Part shown: positions 51,928 to 60,608 of the stretch, piece by piece
Layout of the letters: each line of letters starts with the position of its first letter
Position numbering within the stretch: the stretch's first letter is position 1
DNA from: Pseudomonas jessenii
GTDB lineage: Bacteria > Pseudomonadota > Gammaproteobacteria > Pseudomonadales > Pseudomonadaceae
NCBI RefSeq assembly: GCF_002236115.1
Contig: NZ_NIWT01000005.1
Location: 186,001-250,000, forward strand
Length of the DNA stretch: 64,000 nucleotides
Direction: 5' to 3'
Position numbers and translations under genes: made by a program
Notes under the pieces: model-generated
Database searches by the model: none
What the model was told of the DNA's origin: nothing
What the model saw: only the letters and a program-made list of their open reading frames with translations

Positions 51928-53988
51928 TCAAGCTTTGTCCACAACCTGCGCCTTGGCATCCGGCAAGGTGAAACCGGACACTGAACGACGCAACTGACTG
52001 GCCATTTTCGCCAGGTTGCCGATGCTGTCGGCCGTAGCGGTGGAACCCGACGATGTCTGCGAGGTGATCTGCTGGATCACGTTCATTGTCAGGGAAATCT
52101 GACCGGCCGACGACGTCTGCTGTTGCGCCGCATTGGAAATACTCTGGATCAACGCCGCAAGAGTCTTGGAGACGCCTTCGATTTCTTCCAGGGCCACACC
52201 GGCATCCTGCGCCAGACGGGCGCCACGCACCACTTCGGTCGTCGTTTGTTCCATGGAGATGACCGCTTCATTGGTATCGGTCTGGATCGCCCGCACCAGG
52301 GTTTCGATCTGCCGGGTGGCGGCGGACGAGCGCTCGGCCAGGCGCTGCACTTCATCGGCGACCACGGCGAAACCGCGACCGGCGTCACCGGCCATGGACG
52401 CCTGGATGGCCGCGTTGAGGGCCAGGATATTGGTCTGATCGGCAATGTCATCGATCAGGCTGACAATGTCGCCGATTTCCTGAGAAGACTCGCCCAGGCG
52501 CTTGATGCGTTTGGCGGTGTCCTGAATCTGCTCTCGAATGTTGTCCATGCCGTGGATGGTGTTGTGCACCACCTCGTTGCCCTTGTTGGCGATTTCCACC
52601 GAGCGTTCGGCAACCGCCGAAGATTCCGCCGCGTTGGCCGACACCTGGTCGATGGACTCGGCCATGTCGTTGATCGCCATCGACGCTTCGGAAATCTGCT
52701 GGGCCTGGTGTTCCGACGCCTGGGCCAGGTGCATGGCGGTGGCCTGGGTTTCCTGCACGGCGGCGGCCACCTGGCCGGCGGTGAGGTTGATGGTCGCGAC
52801 CAGATCGCGCAACTGGTCGACGGAGTAATTGATCGAGTCGGCGATGGTGCCGGTAAAGTCTTCGGTCACCGAGGCCGTCACCGTGAGGTCGCCGTCGGCC
52901 AGGTCTTCGATCTCGTCGAGCAAGCGCATGATCGCGTTCTGGTTACGCTCGTTTTTCTCGGCGGTCTCGCGCAACTGACGATTGGTTTCGCGCACCATCA
53001 CCAAACCGATCAGGATGATCGAAGCGAGCGCCAACAGGCCCAGCACATAGCCGCCAATGGTGTCGGTGGTTCGCCCGCCTACCATGTTTTCAAAACCGCT
53101 GGCCAGGTGTGAGGCTTCGTCGAGCAGGGTTTGCGACAGACTGAAAATGTTCGAGGCCGATTCGCGGACCTTGAACAGCTCCGGCGAGGTTTCGAGGATC
53201 TCGTCCACCGAGCCCGAGACGAACTCGAACAGCTCGGAGATTTCCGCGAGTCGCGCACGGGCGTCGCGGTCTTCGACCTGGCTGACCTTGAGCGCCGGGT
53301 CGCCCTGGAGCATGCCGTTGAGCACCTTGCCGAACTGCGTTGCGTCACGCCCGAACGCATCGGCGGCCTGCTGTGAATTTTCGTCGCCGGCCAACACCGT
53401 GTTGACTGCGCCGAGGATACGCTCGGCCAGCAGCGATTGGCGCTGAGCCATGGCCACCTGGGCCGCCGGGGCGCCCCGCTGCAGGAGAGTCTCGACGACT
53501 TTCTCGTACTCGACCTGCAATTGCGGCACGGTTTCGGCCAGGGTCGCGGCGACCTGATGCAGCGACAGTACGGTTTGCTCGCTGGAGAGAATCGCATCGG
53601 TGTTCTTCAGCAGCCGCTCCCAGTCCTGTTGCACCGCGCGCATCTCCGGACGCACGGTGGCGGGGGCCGGCGGCAGGCCCGTGGCCGGGTCACCCTTCTT
53701 CAGAAAACCCCAGCGCCGGGCAAAATCGTTGCGCGCATCGCTGAGCAACTTGAACGCGGCAGCCTTGCCGGCGGCGGCTTCGGTGGCGTTCTTGGCGATA
53801 CGCTGGGACAGCACGCGCAGTTCGCCGGCGTGGCCGATGTACTGTTTGTCGTAGATAGCCTGGGTGTTGAGGTACGCGAAGTTGGCGAACAGCAGCATGA
53901 TGAAGACGATCAGCGCGATGAACAGCACGATAATCTGCGACCGGCTGCGCGACCCTTCCATTGGCTTGCCTGCTTTTGCTTTTATCAT
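51928..53988 (-). CDS. pilJ: Type IV pilus methyl-accepting chemotaxis protein
   Basis: 686 aa. Membrane helices at about 18-40 (IIVLFIALIVFIMLLFANFA) and about 309-331 (GGYVLGLLALASIILIGLVM) enclose a periplasmic PilJ-type sensor. HAMP and a coiled-coil signalling domain follow, with the hairpin DIADQTNILALNAAIQASMA, where PilJ has Gln-Ala-Ser-Met in place of the usual Glu-Ala-Ala-Arg. Senses pilin/pilus state and controls ChpA. Start at 53988 (MIKAKAGKPM) has GAGGACCG upstream. A pilK methyltransferase gene would normally follow; here chpA follows after 37 bp. Confidence 0.95.
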   Translation of the reverse strand: MIKAKAGKPMEGSRSRSQIIVLFIALIVFIMLLFANFAYLNTQAIYDKQYIGHAGELRVLSQRIAKNATEAAAGKAAAFKLLSDARNDFARRWGFLKKGDPATGLPPAPATVRPEMRAVQQDWERLLKNTDAILSSEQTVLSLHQVAATLAETVPQLQVEYEKVVETLLQRGAPAAQVAMAQRQSLLAERILGAVNTVLAGDENSQQAADAFGRDATQFGKVLNGMLQGDPALKVSQVEDRDARARLAEISELFEFVSGSVDEILETSPELFKVRESASNIFSLSQTLLDEASHLASGFENMVGGRTTDTIGGYVLGLLALASIILIGLVMVRETNRQLRETAEKNERNQNAIMRLLDEIEDLADGDLTVTASVTEDFTGTIADSINYSVDQLRDLVATINLTAGQVAAAVQETQATAMHLAQASEHQAQQISEASMAINDMAESIDQVSANAAESSAVAERSVEIANKGNEVVHNTIHGMDNIREQIQDTAKRIKRLGESSQEIGDIVSLIDDIADQTNILALNAAIQASMAGDAGRGFAVVADEVQRLAERSSAATRQIETLVRAIQTDTNEAVISMEQTTTEVVRGARLAQDAGVALEEIEGVSKTLAALIQSISNAAQQQTSSAGQISLTMNVIQQITSQTSSGSTATADSIGNLAKMASQLRRSVSGFTLPDAKAQVVDKA

Positions 53989-54035
53989 CGGTCCTCGCCT
54001 GTTAACCCACACCTTCCAAGACTTGCCGAGGAACC

Positions 54036-54125
54036 TGTGGGAGCGAGCTTGCTCGCGATAGCGGTGTGTCAGTCGACATTAATGCTGGCTGCAAGTCCGT
54101 CATCGCGAGCAAGCTCGCTCCCACA
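54036..54125. repeat. REPIN (90-bp class)
   Basis: TGTGGGAGCGAGCTTGCTCG and complement between pilI and pilJ, inside the operon. Confidence 0.9.
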
Positions 54126-54144
54126 AGGTTCTCTGTTGCTCCAA

Positions 54145-54684
54145 CTACACCGCGACGCTCATGAACCCCTGGGACTGCGTCAACGCAAACGGGCTGAACA
54201 CCTGCCAGCACTGCTCACGCTGAAACCGGCCTTTGACGAACGTCGCCACCGGCCCCTTCAATTCGTCTGCCGGCACCGGCTCCAGGCTGTCCTGGGCAAA
54301 GTGCTGGAGGCCGAAAACTTCATCGACCAGCAACCCGGCGAACACCTCTTCATGTTCCACCACCAATACCCGCCGCTGTCGGCGCACCGCCGAAAGCTCG
54401 TGCCCGAAGAAGCCGCACAAGTCCATGACCGGCAGCAAACGGCCGCGCAGGTTGGCGACACCCTTGACCCAGGGTTTGACCCCCGGTAGCTGAGTGCAGC
54501 GCGGTTCATGCAAGACTTCGCTGACTTCGCTCATGGGCGCGACATACCAGTGCTCGCCCAGGCGAAAACCGATGCCGCTCCAACTGTCCCGCCGGGCCGG
54601 CTGGGACGGCAAGTCCGCCGCCAGCAAACGACAGCGCTGGTCGATCTGCAGCAGCAGTTCGAAAGCCGTCAGCGACTCGTTCAT
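54145..54684 (-). CDS. pilI: CheW-like protein PilI
   Basis: 179 aa. CheW fold: GIGFRLGEHWYVAPMSEVSE, PWVKGVANLRGRLLPVMDLC, RRQRRVLVVEHEEVFAGLLV. Couples PilJ to ChpA. Lies 10 bp after pilH. A REPIN separates it from pilJ without an evident new promoter. Confidence 0.95.
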   Translation of the reverse strand: MNESLTAFELLLQIDQRCRLLAADLPSQPARRDSWSGIGFRLGEHWYVAPMSEVSEVLHEPRCTQLPGVKPWVKGVANLRGRLLPVMDLCGFFGHELSAVRRQRRVLVVEHEEVFAGLLVDEVFGLQHFAQDSLEPVPADELKGPVATFVKGRFQREQCWQVFSPFALTQSQGFMSVAV

Positions 54685-54694
54685 GGTCTGACGA

Positions 54695-55060
54695 TCAACC
54701 GGCCAGCACGTTGTTCAGGGTCTTGATCAGGGTGTCTTCATCGACCGGCTTGGTCAGGTAGTCCTTGGCGCCCTGGCGCGTGCCCCAGACTTTGTCGGTT
54801 TCCTGATCCTTGGTGGTGATGATGATCACCGGGATGTGCCCGGTTTCCGGGTCCTTGGTCAACTGGCGGGTGGCCTGGAAGCCATTGAGGCCTGGCATGA
54901 CGATGTCCATCAGCACCGCATCGGGCTTTTCCTGGCGGGCCAGGGCCACGCCGTCGGCGCCGTTTTCGGCTTTCAACACTTCATGACCGTGCTTTTCCAG
55001 CATGCCGGTCAGTTTGTACATTTCGGTCGGCGAATCATCGACGATCAGAATACGTGCCAT
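54695..55060 (-). CDS. pilH: Response regulator PilH
   Basis: 121 aa single receiver domain: ILIVDDSPTEMYKLTGMLEK, phospho-Asp in AVLMDIVMPGLNGFQ, Lys in DYLTKPVDED. CheY-like; in P. aeruginosa it modulates pilus retraction and cAMP signalling. ATG at 55060 has GGGGAAGACC upstream. Confidence 0.95.
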   Translation of the reverse strand: MARILIVDDSPTEMYKLTGMLEKHGHEVLKAENGADGVALARQEKPDAVLMDIVMPGLNGFQATRQLTKDPETGHIPVIIITTKDQETDKVWGTRQGAKDYLTKPVDEDTLIKTLNNVLAG

Positions 55061-55117
55061 GGTCTTCCCCATTCTTGTCGACGCCTGGCCCGATGGCCGA
55101 GCGTCACTGTGCGTGTC

Positions 55118-55522
55118 CTACTGCGGCAAAACGGCGGCGAAGCCAGGAACATGGGCCTGGATCGCATCAAGCAATTCTTCCTTGCTGAAAGGCTTGGTCA
55201 AAAACTGGTCGGAGCCGACGATGCGCCCCTTGGCCTTGTCGAACAGCCCATCCTTGGACGACAGCATAATCACTGGCGTGGACTTGAATGCGCTGTTGTT
55301 CTTGATCAGGGCGCAGGTCTGATAACCATCCAGGCGCGGCATCATGATGTCGACAAAGATGATGCCGGGATGGTTGTCGACAATCTTGGCCAGGGCATCA
55401 AAACCGTCGATGGCCGTGATGACCTCACAACCCACGTTCTTGAGCAGCGTTTCGGCGGTGCGACGGATCGTCTTCGAATCGTCGATCACCATGACCTTCA
55501 AGGCGCTGGGGTGCTGTTCCAT
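55118..55522 (-). CDS. pilG: Response regulator PilG
   Basis: 134 aa receiver: VMVIDDSKTIRRTAETLLKN, phospho-Asp in IIFVDIMMPRLDGYQ, Lys in QFLTKPFSKEE. Output CheY of Pil-Chp, acting on pilus extension and cAMP. Start at 55522 (MEQHPSALK); the frame is open upstream but without a ribosome binding site. First gene of pilGHIJ-chpAC, divergent from gshB. Confidence 0.95.
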   Translation of the reverse strand: MEQHPSALKVMVIDDSKTIRRTAETLLKNVGCEVITAIDGFDALAKIVDNHPGIIFVDIMMPRLDGYQTCALIKNNSAFKSTPVIMLSSKDGLFDKAKGRIVGSDQFLTKPFSKEELLDAIQAHVPGFAAVLPQ

Positions 55523-55732
55523 AAAATGCTCTACCGTCGCCTTTGCGAAACAAATTGTCCGTTTGCAGGTTAACGCGGCTCGAAACCCTTGGTGTTCAAG
55601 GGCCGGCACGACATGGCAGCCTTTTTAGCACAGTCTCCAACACCAATCTATCGGCCGACCCGCAAGGTGGTTTTTCCTTGACCGGGAACACACTCAGCGC
55701 CACTCTGACGCCACTTTTATACGCTGATCTTT

Positions 55733-55832
55733 TGTAGGAGCGAGCTCGCTCGCGATGGCCGTCAACGATAACGCGTGCTGGCTGGATAAGCGTGTTGTTC
55801 TCGGGTTCATCGCGAGCGAGCTCGCTCCTACA
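55733..55832. repeat. REPIN (100-bp class)
   Basis: TGTAGGAGCGAGCTCGCTCG and complement, centre GTCAACGATAACGCG, between divergent pilG and gshB. It lies unusually close to the gshB start. Confidence 0.9.
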
Positions 55833-55870
55833 GAGATCGACATAGCCCCCCAAATTTCGAGGAAACACCC

Positions 55871-56824
55871 ATGAGCGTTCGCGTCGGGATTGTCATGGAC
55901 CCTATCGCCAGCATTTCCTATAAAAAGGATAGCTCGCTGGCCATGCTGCTGGCCGCGCAGAAGCGTGGCTGGGAGCTGTTCTACATGGAACAGCGCGACC
56001 TGTATCAGGGCGAAGGCCAGGCTCGGGCCCGGATGCGTCCGCTGCAGGTTTTTGCCAACCCGGAAAAATGGTTCGAACTGGGGGCCGAAAGCGACGCGCT
56101 GCTGAGCGATCTGGACGTGATCCTGATGCGCAAGGATCCGCCGTTCGACCTGGAGTTCGTCTACTCCACCTATTTGCTGGAGCAGGCCGAGCGCGCCGGC
56201 GTGCTGGTGGTCAACAAACCGCAAAGCCTGCGCGACTGCAACGAGAAGCTGTTCGCCACGCTGTTCCCGCAGTGCACACCGCCGACCGTGGTCAGCCGCC
56301 GCGCCGACGTGCTGCGTGAGTTCGCCGCCAAACACGGCGATGTGATCCTCAAGCCGCTGGACGGCATGGGCGGCACGTCGATTTTCCGTCACCGCGCGGG
56401 CGATCCGAACCTGTCGGTTATCCTCGAAACCCTGACCGCCCTCGGCGCCCAGCAGATCATGGGCCAGGCCTACCTGCCGGCGATCAAGGATGGCGACAAG
56501 CGCATCCTGATGATCGATGGCGAGCCTGTGGATTATTGCCTGGCGCGGATTCCGGCCCAGGGCGAAACCCGTGGCAACCTCGCTGCCGGGGGGCGTGGCG
56601 AAGCCCGCCCGCTGACCGACAAGGACCGCTGGATCGCCGCGCAAGTCGGCCCGACCTTACGTGAAAAAGGCCTGCTGTTCGTTGGCCTGGACGTGATCGG
56701 CGAGTACCTGACCGAGATCAACGTCACCAGCCCGACCTGCATTCGCGAGATTGATAACGCGTTTGGCACCGACATCGGCGGCATGCTGATGGATGCCATC
56801 GATCAGAAGCTCAAGGCACGTTGA
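55871..56824 (+). CDS. gshB: Glutathione synthetase
   Basis: 317 aa ATP-grasp enzyme joining gamma-glutamylcysteine and glycine. VGIVMDPIASISYKKDSSLA at the start, the KPLDGMGGTSIFR glycine loop, and EINVTSPTCIREIDNAFGTD at the end. GAGGAAACACCC precedes ATG 55871. Followed after 64 bp by tonB. Confidence 0.97.
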   Translation: MSVRVGIVMDPIASISYKKDSSLAMLLAAQKRGWELFYMEQRDLYQGEGQARARMRPLQVFANPEKWFELGAESDALLSDLDVILMRKDPPFDLEFVYSTYLLEQAERAGVLVVNKPQSLRDCNEKLFATLFPQCTPPTVVSRRADVLREFAAKHGDVILKPLDGMGGTSIFRHRAGDPNLSVILETLTALGAQQIMGQAYLPAIKDGDKRILMIDGEPVDYCLARIPAQGETRGNLAAGGRGEARPLTDKDRWIAAQVGPTLREKGLLFVGLDVIGEYLTEINVTSPTCIREIDNAFGTDIGGMLMDAIDQKLKAR

Positions 56825-56888
56825 TTAGCCAAACCAACATTGCGTTATCATGCGCGGCCTGTGAAAACGCGATGTTGGTTTCCTTGTC

Positions 56889-57788
56889 ATGACACTCCCG
56901 TCCGATCTGCCTGCCGAACTCGCCCACCGTGGCGTGCGCCCGGTCGATCGCCTCGGTTTTACCCTGTTTCTGGCAGCGCTGATCCACCTGGCCTTGCTGT
57001 TGGGTGTCGGGTTTGCAGTGGTCGAGCCCAAGCAGATCAGCAAAACCCTGGAAATCACCCTCGCCACCTTCAAAAGCGAAAAAAAGCCCGAGAAAGCCGA
57101 TTTCCTGGCCCAGGAGAATCAGCAAGGTAGCGGCACCCTGGATAAAAAGGCGATTCCCAAGACCACCGAGGTCGCGCCGTTCCAGGACAACAAGGTACAA
57201 AAAGTCACGCCACCGCCGGCTGCCAAGCCTGAAGTGCAGGAAGCCCCGCCCAAGGCTGCCGTGACCACCGTGGCGCCGAAGCCGAAAAAAGCCCCCGCCA
57301 AGACCGAGGAGCCCAAGACCGAGGTAAAAACCCAGGTCCAGGCGCCGACCTTCGACAGCGAGCAACTGTCCAGCGACATCGCCAGCCTGGAAGCGGAACT
57401 GGCCGCCGAACAACAGCTGTACGCCAAGCGCCCGCGCATTCACCGCTTGAGCGCGGCCTCGACCATGCGCGACAAGGGCGCCTGGTACAAGGACGAATGG
57501 CGCAAGAAAGTCGAGCGCATCGGCAACCTCAACTACCCCGACGAAGCGCGGCGCAAACAGATCTATGGCAACTTGCGCCTGATGGTGTCGATCAACCGTG
57601 ATGGCTCGTTGTATGAAGTGCTGGTGCTGGAGTCTTCAGGCCAGCCGCTGCTGGACCAGGCGGCGCAACGGATCGTCCGGCTGGCGGCACCGTTTGCACC
57701 GTTTACCGGGGATTTGTCGGATATTGACCGGCTGGAGATCATCCGCACCTGGAAGTTTGCTCGTGGGGACCGTCTCTCAAGCAACTGA
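56889..57788 (+). CDS. tonB: TonB-family energy transducer
   Basis: 299 aa. One N-terminal anchor (LGFTLFLAALIHLALLLGVG, about residues 22-44), a Pro/Lys-rich periplasmic spacer (KPKKAPAKTEEPKTEVKTQV), and a C-terminal TonB fold (YPDEARRKQIYGNLRLMVSI, VLVLESSGQPLLDQAAQRIV). Transmits proton-motive force to outer-membrane receptors. No exbB or exbD adjacent, so it must use those from elsewhere. Position gshB-tonB-yqgE is conserved in Pseudomonas, where this homologue is linked to pilus-related functions in some species. Confidence 0.92.
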   Translation: MTLPSDLPAELAHRGVRPVDRLGFTLFLAALIHLALLLGVGFAVVEPKQISKTLEITLATFKSEKKPEKADFLAQENQQGSGTLDKKAIPKTTEVAPFQDNKVQKVTPPPAAKPEVQEAPPKAAVTTVAPKPKKAPAKTEEPKTEVKTQVQAPTFDSEQLSSDIASLEAELAAEQQLYAKRPRIHRLSAASTMRDKGAWYKDEWRKKVERIGNLNYPDEARRKQIYGNLRLMVSINRDGSLYEVLVLESSGQPLLDQAAQRIVRLAAPFAPFTGDLSDIDRLEIIRTWKFARGDRLSSN

Positions 57789-57802
57789 CCACACCCCCCA
57801 CC

Positions 57803-57902
57803 TGTAGGAGCGAGCTTGCTCGCGATAAACCTGAGAGCACCGCGGGGTGTCAACCTGGCAGCGTTATCCTTGACGACCATCGCGAGCAAGCTCGCTCCTA
57901 CA
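57803..57902. repeat. REPIN (100-bp class)
   Basis: TGTAGGAGCGAGCTTGCTCG and complement, centre with GCGTTATCCTTGACGACC, between tonB and yqgE. Confidence 0.9.
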
Positions 57903-57968
57903 GAATTGCGCTAATTCCTGTGCATCCCCAGCTTGTCAGTTCGCCCCTCGAACGCCACACTAGCGGTC

Positions 57969-58541
57969 ATGAAAAACGTCAGCCCCAGCTACCTCAAGCA
58001 TCAATTCCTGATCGCCATGCCGCACATGGCCGACCCGAACTTTGCGCACACCTTGACCTACATCGTCGAGCACACGGCCAATGGCGCCATGGGGCTGGTG
58101 GTCAACCGTCCGCAAGATCTGAACCTGGCCGATATCCTTGAGCAATTGCGCCCGGAAATCGAACCTCCAGCGCTCTGCCAGCATGTACCGATCTTCATCG
58201 GTGGCCCGGTGCAGACCGATCGCGGTTTCGTCCTTCACCCCAAGGGCCAGAGTTTCCAGGCGACCGTTGATCTGGAAGACGAGTTGGCCCTGTCGACCTC
58301 CCAGGACGTGCTGTTCGCCATCGCTGACGGCGTCGGCCCGGCAAAAAGCCTGATCGCCCTCGGCTACGCCGGTTGGGAAGCCGGGCAACTGGAGGCCGAA
58401 CTGGCGCAGAACGCCTGGCTGAACTGCCCGTTCGACGCGGACATCCTGTTCAACACCAGCAGCGAACTGCGTCTGGAAGCGGCCGCCAAACACCTGGGCG
58501 TCAACCTCAGCCTGCTGACCAGCCAGGCGGGGCACGCCTGA
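57969..58541 (+). CDS. algH: YqgE/AlgH family protein
   Basis: 190 aa. LKHQFLIAMPHMADPNFAHT, VVNRPQDLNLADIL, and VPIFIGGPVQTDRGFVLHP are hallmarks. AlgH was named for an effect on alginate production; molecular function is unknown. Start at 57969 (MKNVSPSYLK) with a weak ribosome binding site. The stop overlaps the ruvX start by one base (TGATG), a conserved pairing. Confidence 0.93.
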   Translation: MKNVSPSYLKHQFLIAMPHMADPNFAHTLTYIVEHTANGAMGLVVNRPQDLNLADILEQLRPEIEPPALCQHVPIFIGGPVQTDRGFVLHPKGQSFQATVDLEDELALSTSQDVLFAIADGVGPAKSLIALGYAGWEAGQLEAELAQNAWLNCPFDADILFNTSSELRLEAAAKHLGVNLSLLTSQAGHA

Positions 58542-58978
58542 TGGCCCTGAAGCTGATTCTGGGTTTTGACTACGGCACCAAACAGATCGGCGTTGCGGTC
58601 GGCCAGGTGATAACCGGCCAGGCCCGCGAGCTGTGCACCCTGAAGGCGCAGAACGGCATTCCTGACTGGAACCAGGTCGAAGCCCTCATCAAAGAGTGGA
58701 AACCCGATGCCGTGGTGGTCGGCCTGCCGTTGAACATGGACGGTACGCCCAGCGACATGTGCACCCGCGCGGAAAAGTTCGCCCGGCGCCTGAACGGCCG
58801 CTTCAACCTGCCCTTCTATACCCACGATGAACGTCTGACCACCTTCGAGGCCAAGGGCGAACGCCTGGCTCGTGGCGGCCAGAAAGGCAGTTACCGCGAC
58901 AATCCGGTCGATGCCATCGCCGCCGCCCTGCTGCTGCAAGGCTGGCTCGACGAAAACACCGCACTGTTTGAATCCTGA
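58541..58978 (+). CDS. ruvX: Putative Holliday junction resolvase / pre-16S rRNA nuclease
   Basis: 145 aa RNase H-like fold: ILGFDYGTKQIGVAVGQVIT with catalytic Asp, VVVGLPLNMDGTPSDMC, YTHDERLTTFEA, and DNPVDAIAAALLLQ. YqgF family processes the 5' end of 16S rRNA. Coupled to algH. Confidence 0.95.
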   Translation: MALKLILGFDYGTKQIGVAVGQVITGQARELCTLKAQNGIPDWNQVEALIKEWKPDAVVVGLPLNMDGTPSDMCTRAEKFARRLNGRFNLPFYTHDERLTTFEAKGERLARGGQKGSYRDNPVDAIAAALLLQGWLDENTALFES

Positions 58979-59057
58979 AGAGCCGCTGTGCGTCTCTCTT
59001 AGCTACAACCCGAGCCACTTCCCGCACAGGCTGGCTCGGGCCCAAGAAGGAGCAACC

Positions 59058-59561
59058 ATGAGCCTGCCCAATCCCGCCGAACTGATCAGCCAGATGGCGA
59101 CCCGACTTGACGCCTATCTGGCCAAACGAGGCATCAGCGACCCGCGCTTCATCGGCATCCGCACCGGCGGCGTCTGGGTGGCCCAGGCTCTGCTCAAGGA
59201 GCTGGGCAGCAATGACCCCCTCGGCACCCTGGACGTGTCCTTCTACCGCGACGATTTCAGCCAGAACGGCCTGCACCCGCAGGTTCGCCCTTCGGCGTTG
59301 CCGTTCGAGATCGAAGGCCAGCACCTGGTGCTGATCGACGACGTGCTGATGAGCGGCCGGACCATCCGCGCCGCCATGAACGAACTTTTCGACTACGGCC
59401 GCCCGGCCAGCGTAACGCTGGTGTGCCTGCTGGACCTGGACGCCGGCGAACTGCCGATCCGCCCGAACGTGGTTGGCGCGACCCTGTCGCTGGCGGCCCA
59501 CGAACGGGTGAAGCTGTCCGGTCCCGAGCTCGCGCTCGAACTGCAAGACCTCGCCCTTTAA
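59058..59561 (+). CDS. pyrR: PyrR bifunctional regulator / uracil phosphoribosyltransferase
   Basis: 167 aa PRTase fold: FIGIRTGGVWVAQALLKEL and the PRPP motif LVLIDDVLMSGRTIRAAMNE. Heads pyrR-pyrB-pyrC' in pseudomonads. GAAGGAGCAACC gives a strong ribosome binding site for ATG 59058. Whether it still acts as an RNA-binding attenuator here is not evident; I see no attenuator structure upstream. Confidence 0.94.
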   Translation: MSLPNPAELISQMATRLDAYLAKRGISDPRFIGIRTGGVWVAQALLKELGSNDPLGTLDVSFYRDDFSQNGLHPQVRPSALPFEIEGQHLVLIDDVLMSGRTIRAAMNELFDYGRPASVTLVCLLDLDAGELPIRPNVVGATLSLAAHERVKLSGPELALELQDLAL

Positions 59562-59588
59562 TTCGCCCTATTGAGAGTCCCCCTTGCG

Positions 59589-60608
59589 ATGACGCCTCTA
59601 GAAACCAAGCGCCCGCTGCAGCTCAATGATCAGGGCCAGCTGCGCCACTTCCTCTCGCTCGACGGTTTGCGCCGCGAACTGTTGACGGAAATCCTCGACA
59701 CTGCCGACTCCTTCCTTGAAGTCGGCGCCCGGGCCGTGAAGAAAGTCCCGCTGCTGCGCGGCAAGACCGTGTGCAACGTGTTCTTCGAGAACTCCACCCG
59801 TACCCGCACCACCTTCGAACTGGCGGCCCAGCGCCTCTCGGCGGACGTGATCACCCTCAACGTGTCGACATCGTCGGCAAGCAAGGGCGAAACCCTGCTC
59901 GACACCCTGCGCAACCTGGAAGCCATGGCTGCCGACATGTTCGTCGTGCGTCACGGCGATTCGGGTGCCGCGCACTTCATCGCCGAACATGTTTGCCCAC
60001 AAGTGGCGATCATCAACGGCGGTGACGGCCGGCACGCTCACCCGACCCAGGGCATGCTCGACATGCTCACCATCCGCCGGCACAAGGGCGGGTTCGAAAA
60101 CCTTTCGGTGGCCATCGTCGGCGACATCCTGCACTCGCGGGTTGCGCGTTCGAACATGCTGGCCCTGAAAACCCTGGGTTGCCCGGATATTCGCGTGATT
60201 GCGCCGAAAACCCTGCTGCCGATCGGCATCGAGCAATACGGCGTGAAGGTCTACACCGACATGACCGAAGGCCTGAAGGACGTTGACGTGGTGATCATGT
60301 TGCGCCTGCAGCGTGAACGCATGACCGGCGGCCTGTTGCCGAGCGAAGGCGAGTTCTACCGCCTGTTCGGCCTGACCACCGCGCGCCTGGCCGGCGCCAA
60401 GCCCGATGCCATCGTGATGCACCCGGGGCCGATCAACCGTGGCGTGGAAATCGAGTCTGCGGTGGCCGACGGCCCGCACTCGGTAATCCTCAACCAGGTG
60501 ACCTACGGGATCGCCATTCGTATGGCGGTACTGTCCATGGCCATGAGCGGGCAGACTGCGCAACGCCAATTCGAGCAAGGCCAATTCGAGCAGGAGAAAG
60601 CCCAGTGA
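59589..60608 (+). CDS. pyrB: Aspartate carbamoyltransferase catalytic subunit
   Basis: 339 aa. Carbamoyl-phosphate loop FFENSTRTRTTFELAAQRL, SASKGETLLDTLRNLEAM, HPTQGMLDMLTI and MHPGPINRGVEIES. In Pseudomonas it forms a dodecamer with inactive PyrC'. The C-terminus carries a tandem QFEQGQFEQ from a 15-bp repeat (about 60567-60596). The stop overlaps the pyrC' GTG by four bases. Start at 59589 (MTPLETKRP); GAGAG upstream is distant. Confidence 0.97.
   Translation: MTPLETKRPLQLNDQGQLRHFLSLDGLRRELLTEILDTADSFLEVGARAVKKVPLLRGKTVCNVFFENSTRTRTTFELAAQRLSADVITLNVSTSSASKGETLLDTLRNLEAMAADMFVVRHGDSGAAHFIAEHVCPQVAIINGGDGRHAHPTQGMLDMLTIRRHKGGFENLSVAIVGDILHSRVARSNMLALKTLGCPDIRVIAPKTLLPIGIEQYGVKVYTDMTEGLKDVDVVIMLRLQRERMTGGLLPSEGEFYRLFGLTTARLAGAKPDAIVMHPGPINRGVEIESAVADGPHSVILNQVTYGIAIRMAVLSMAMSGQTAQRQFEQGQFEQEKAQ

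Noticed and set aside
58979..59057. pyrR attenuator or PyrR-binding loop
   Set aside because: The short gap holds no anti-terminator/terminator pair that I can fold by eye.
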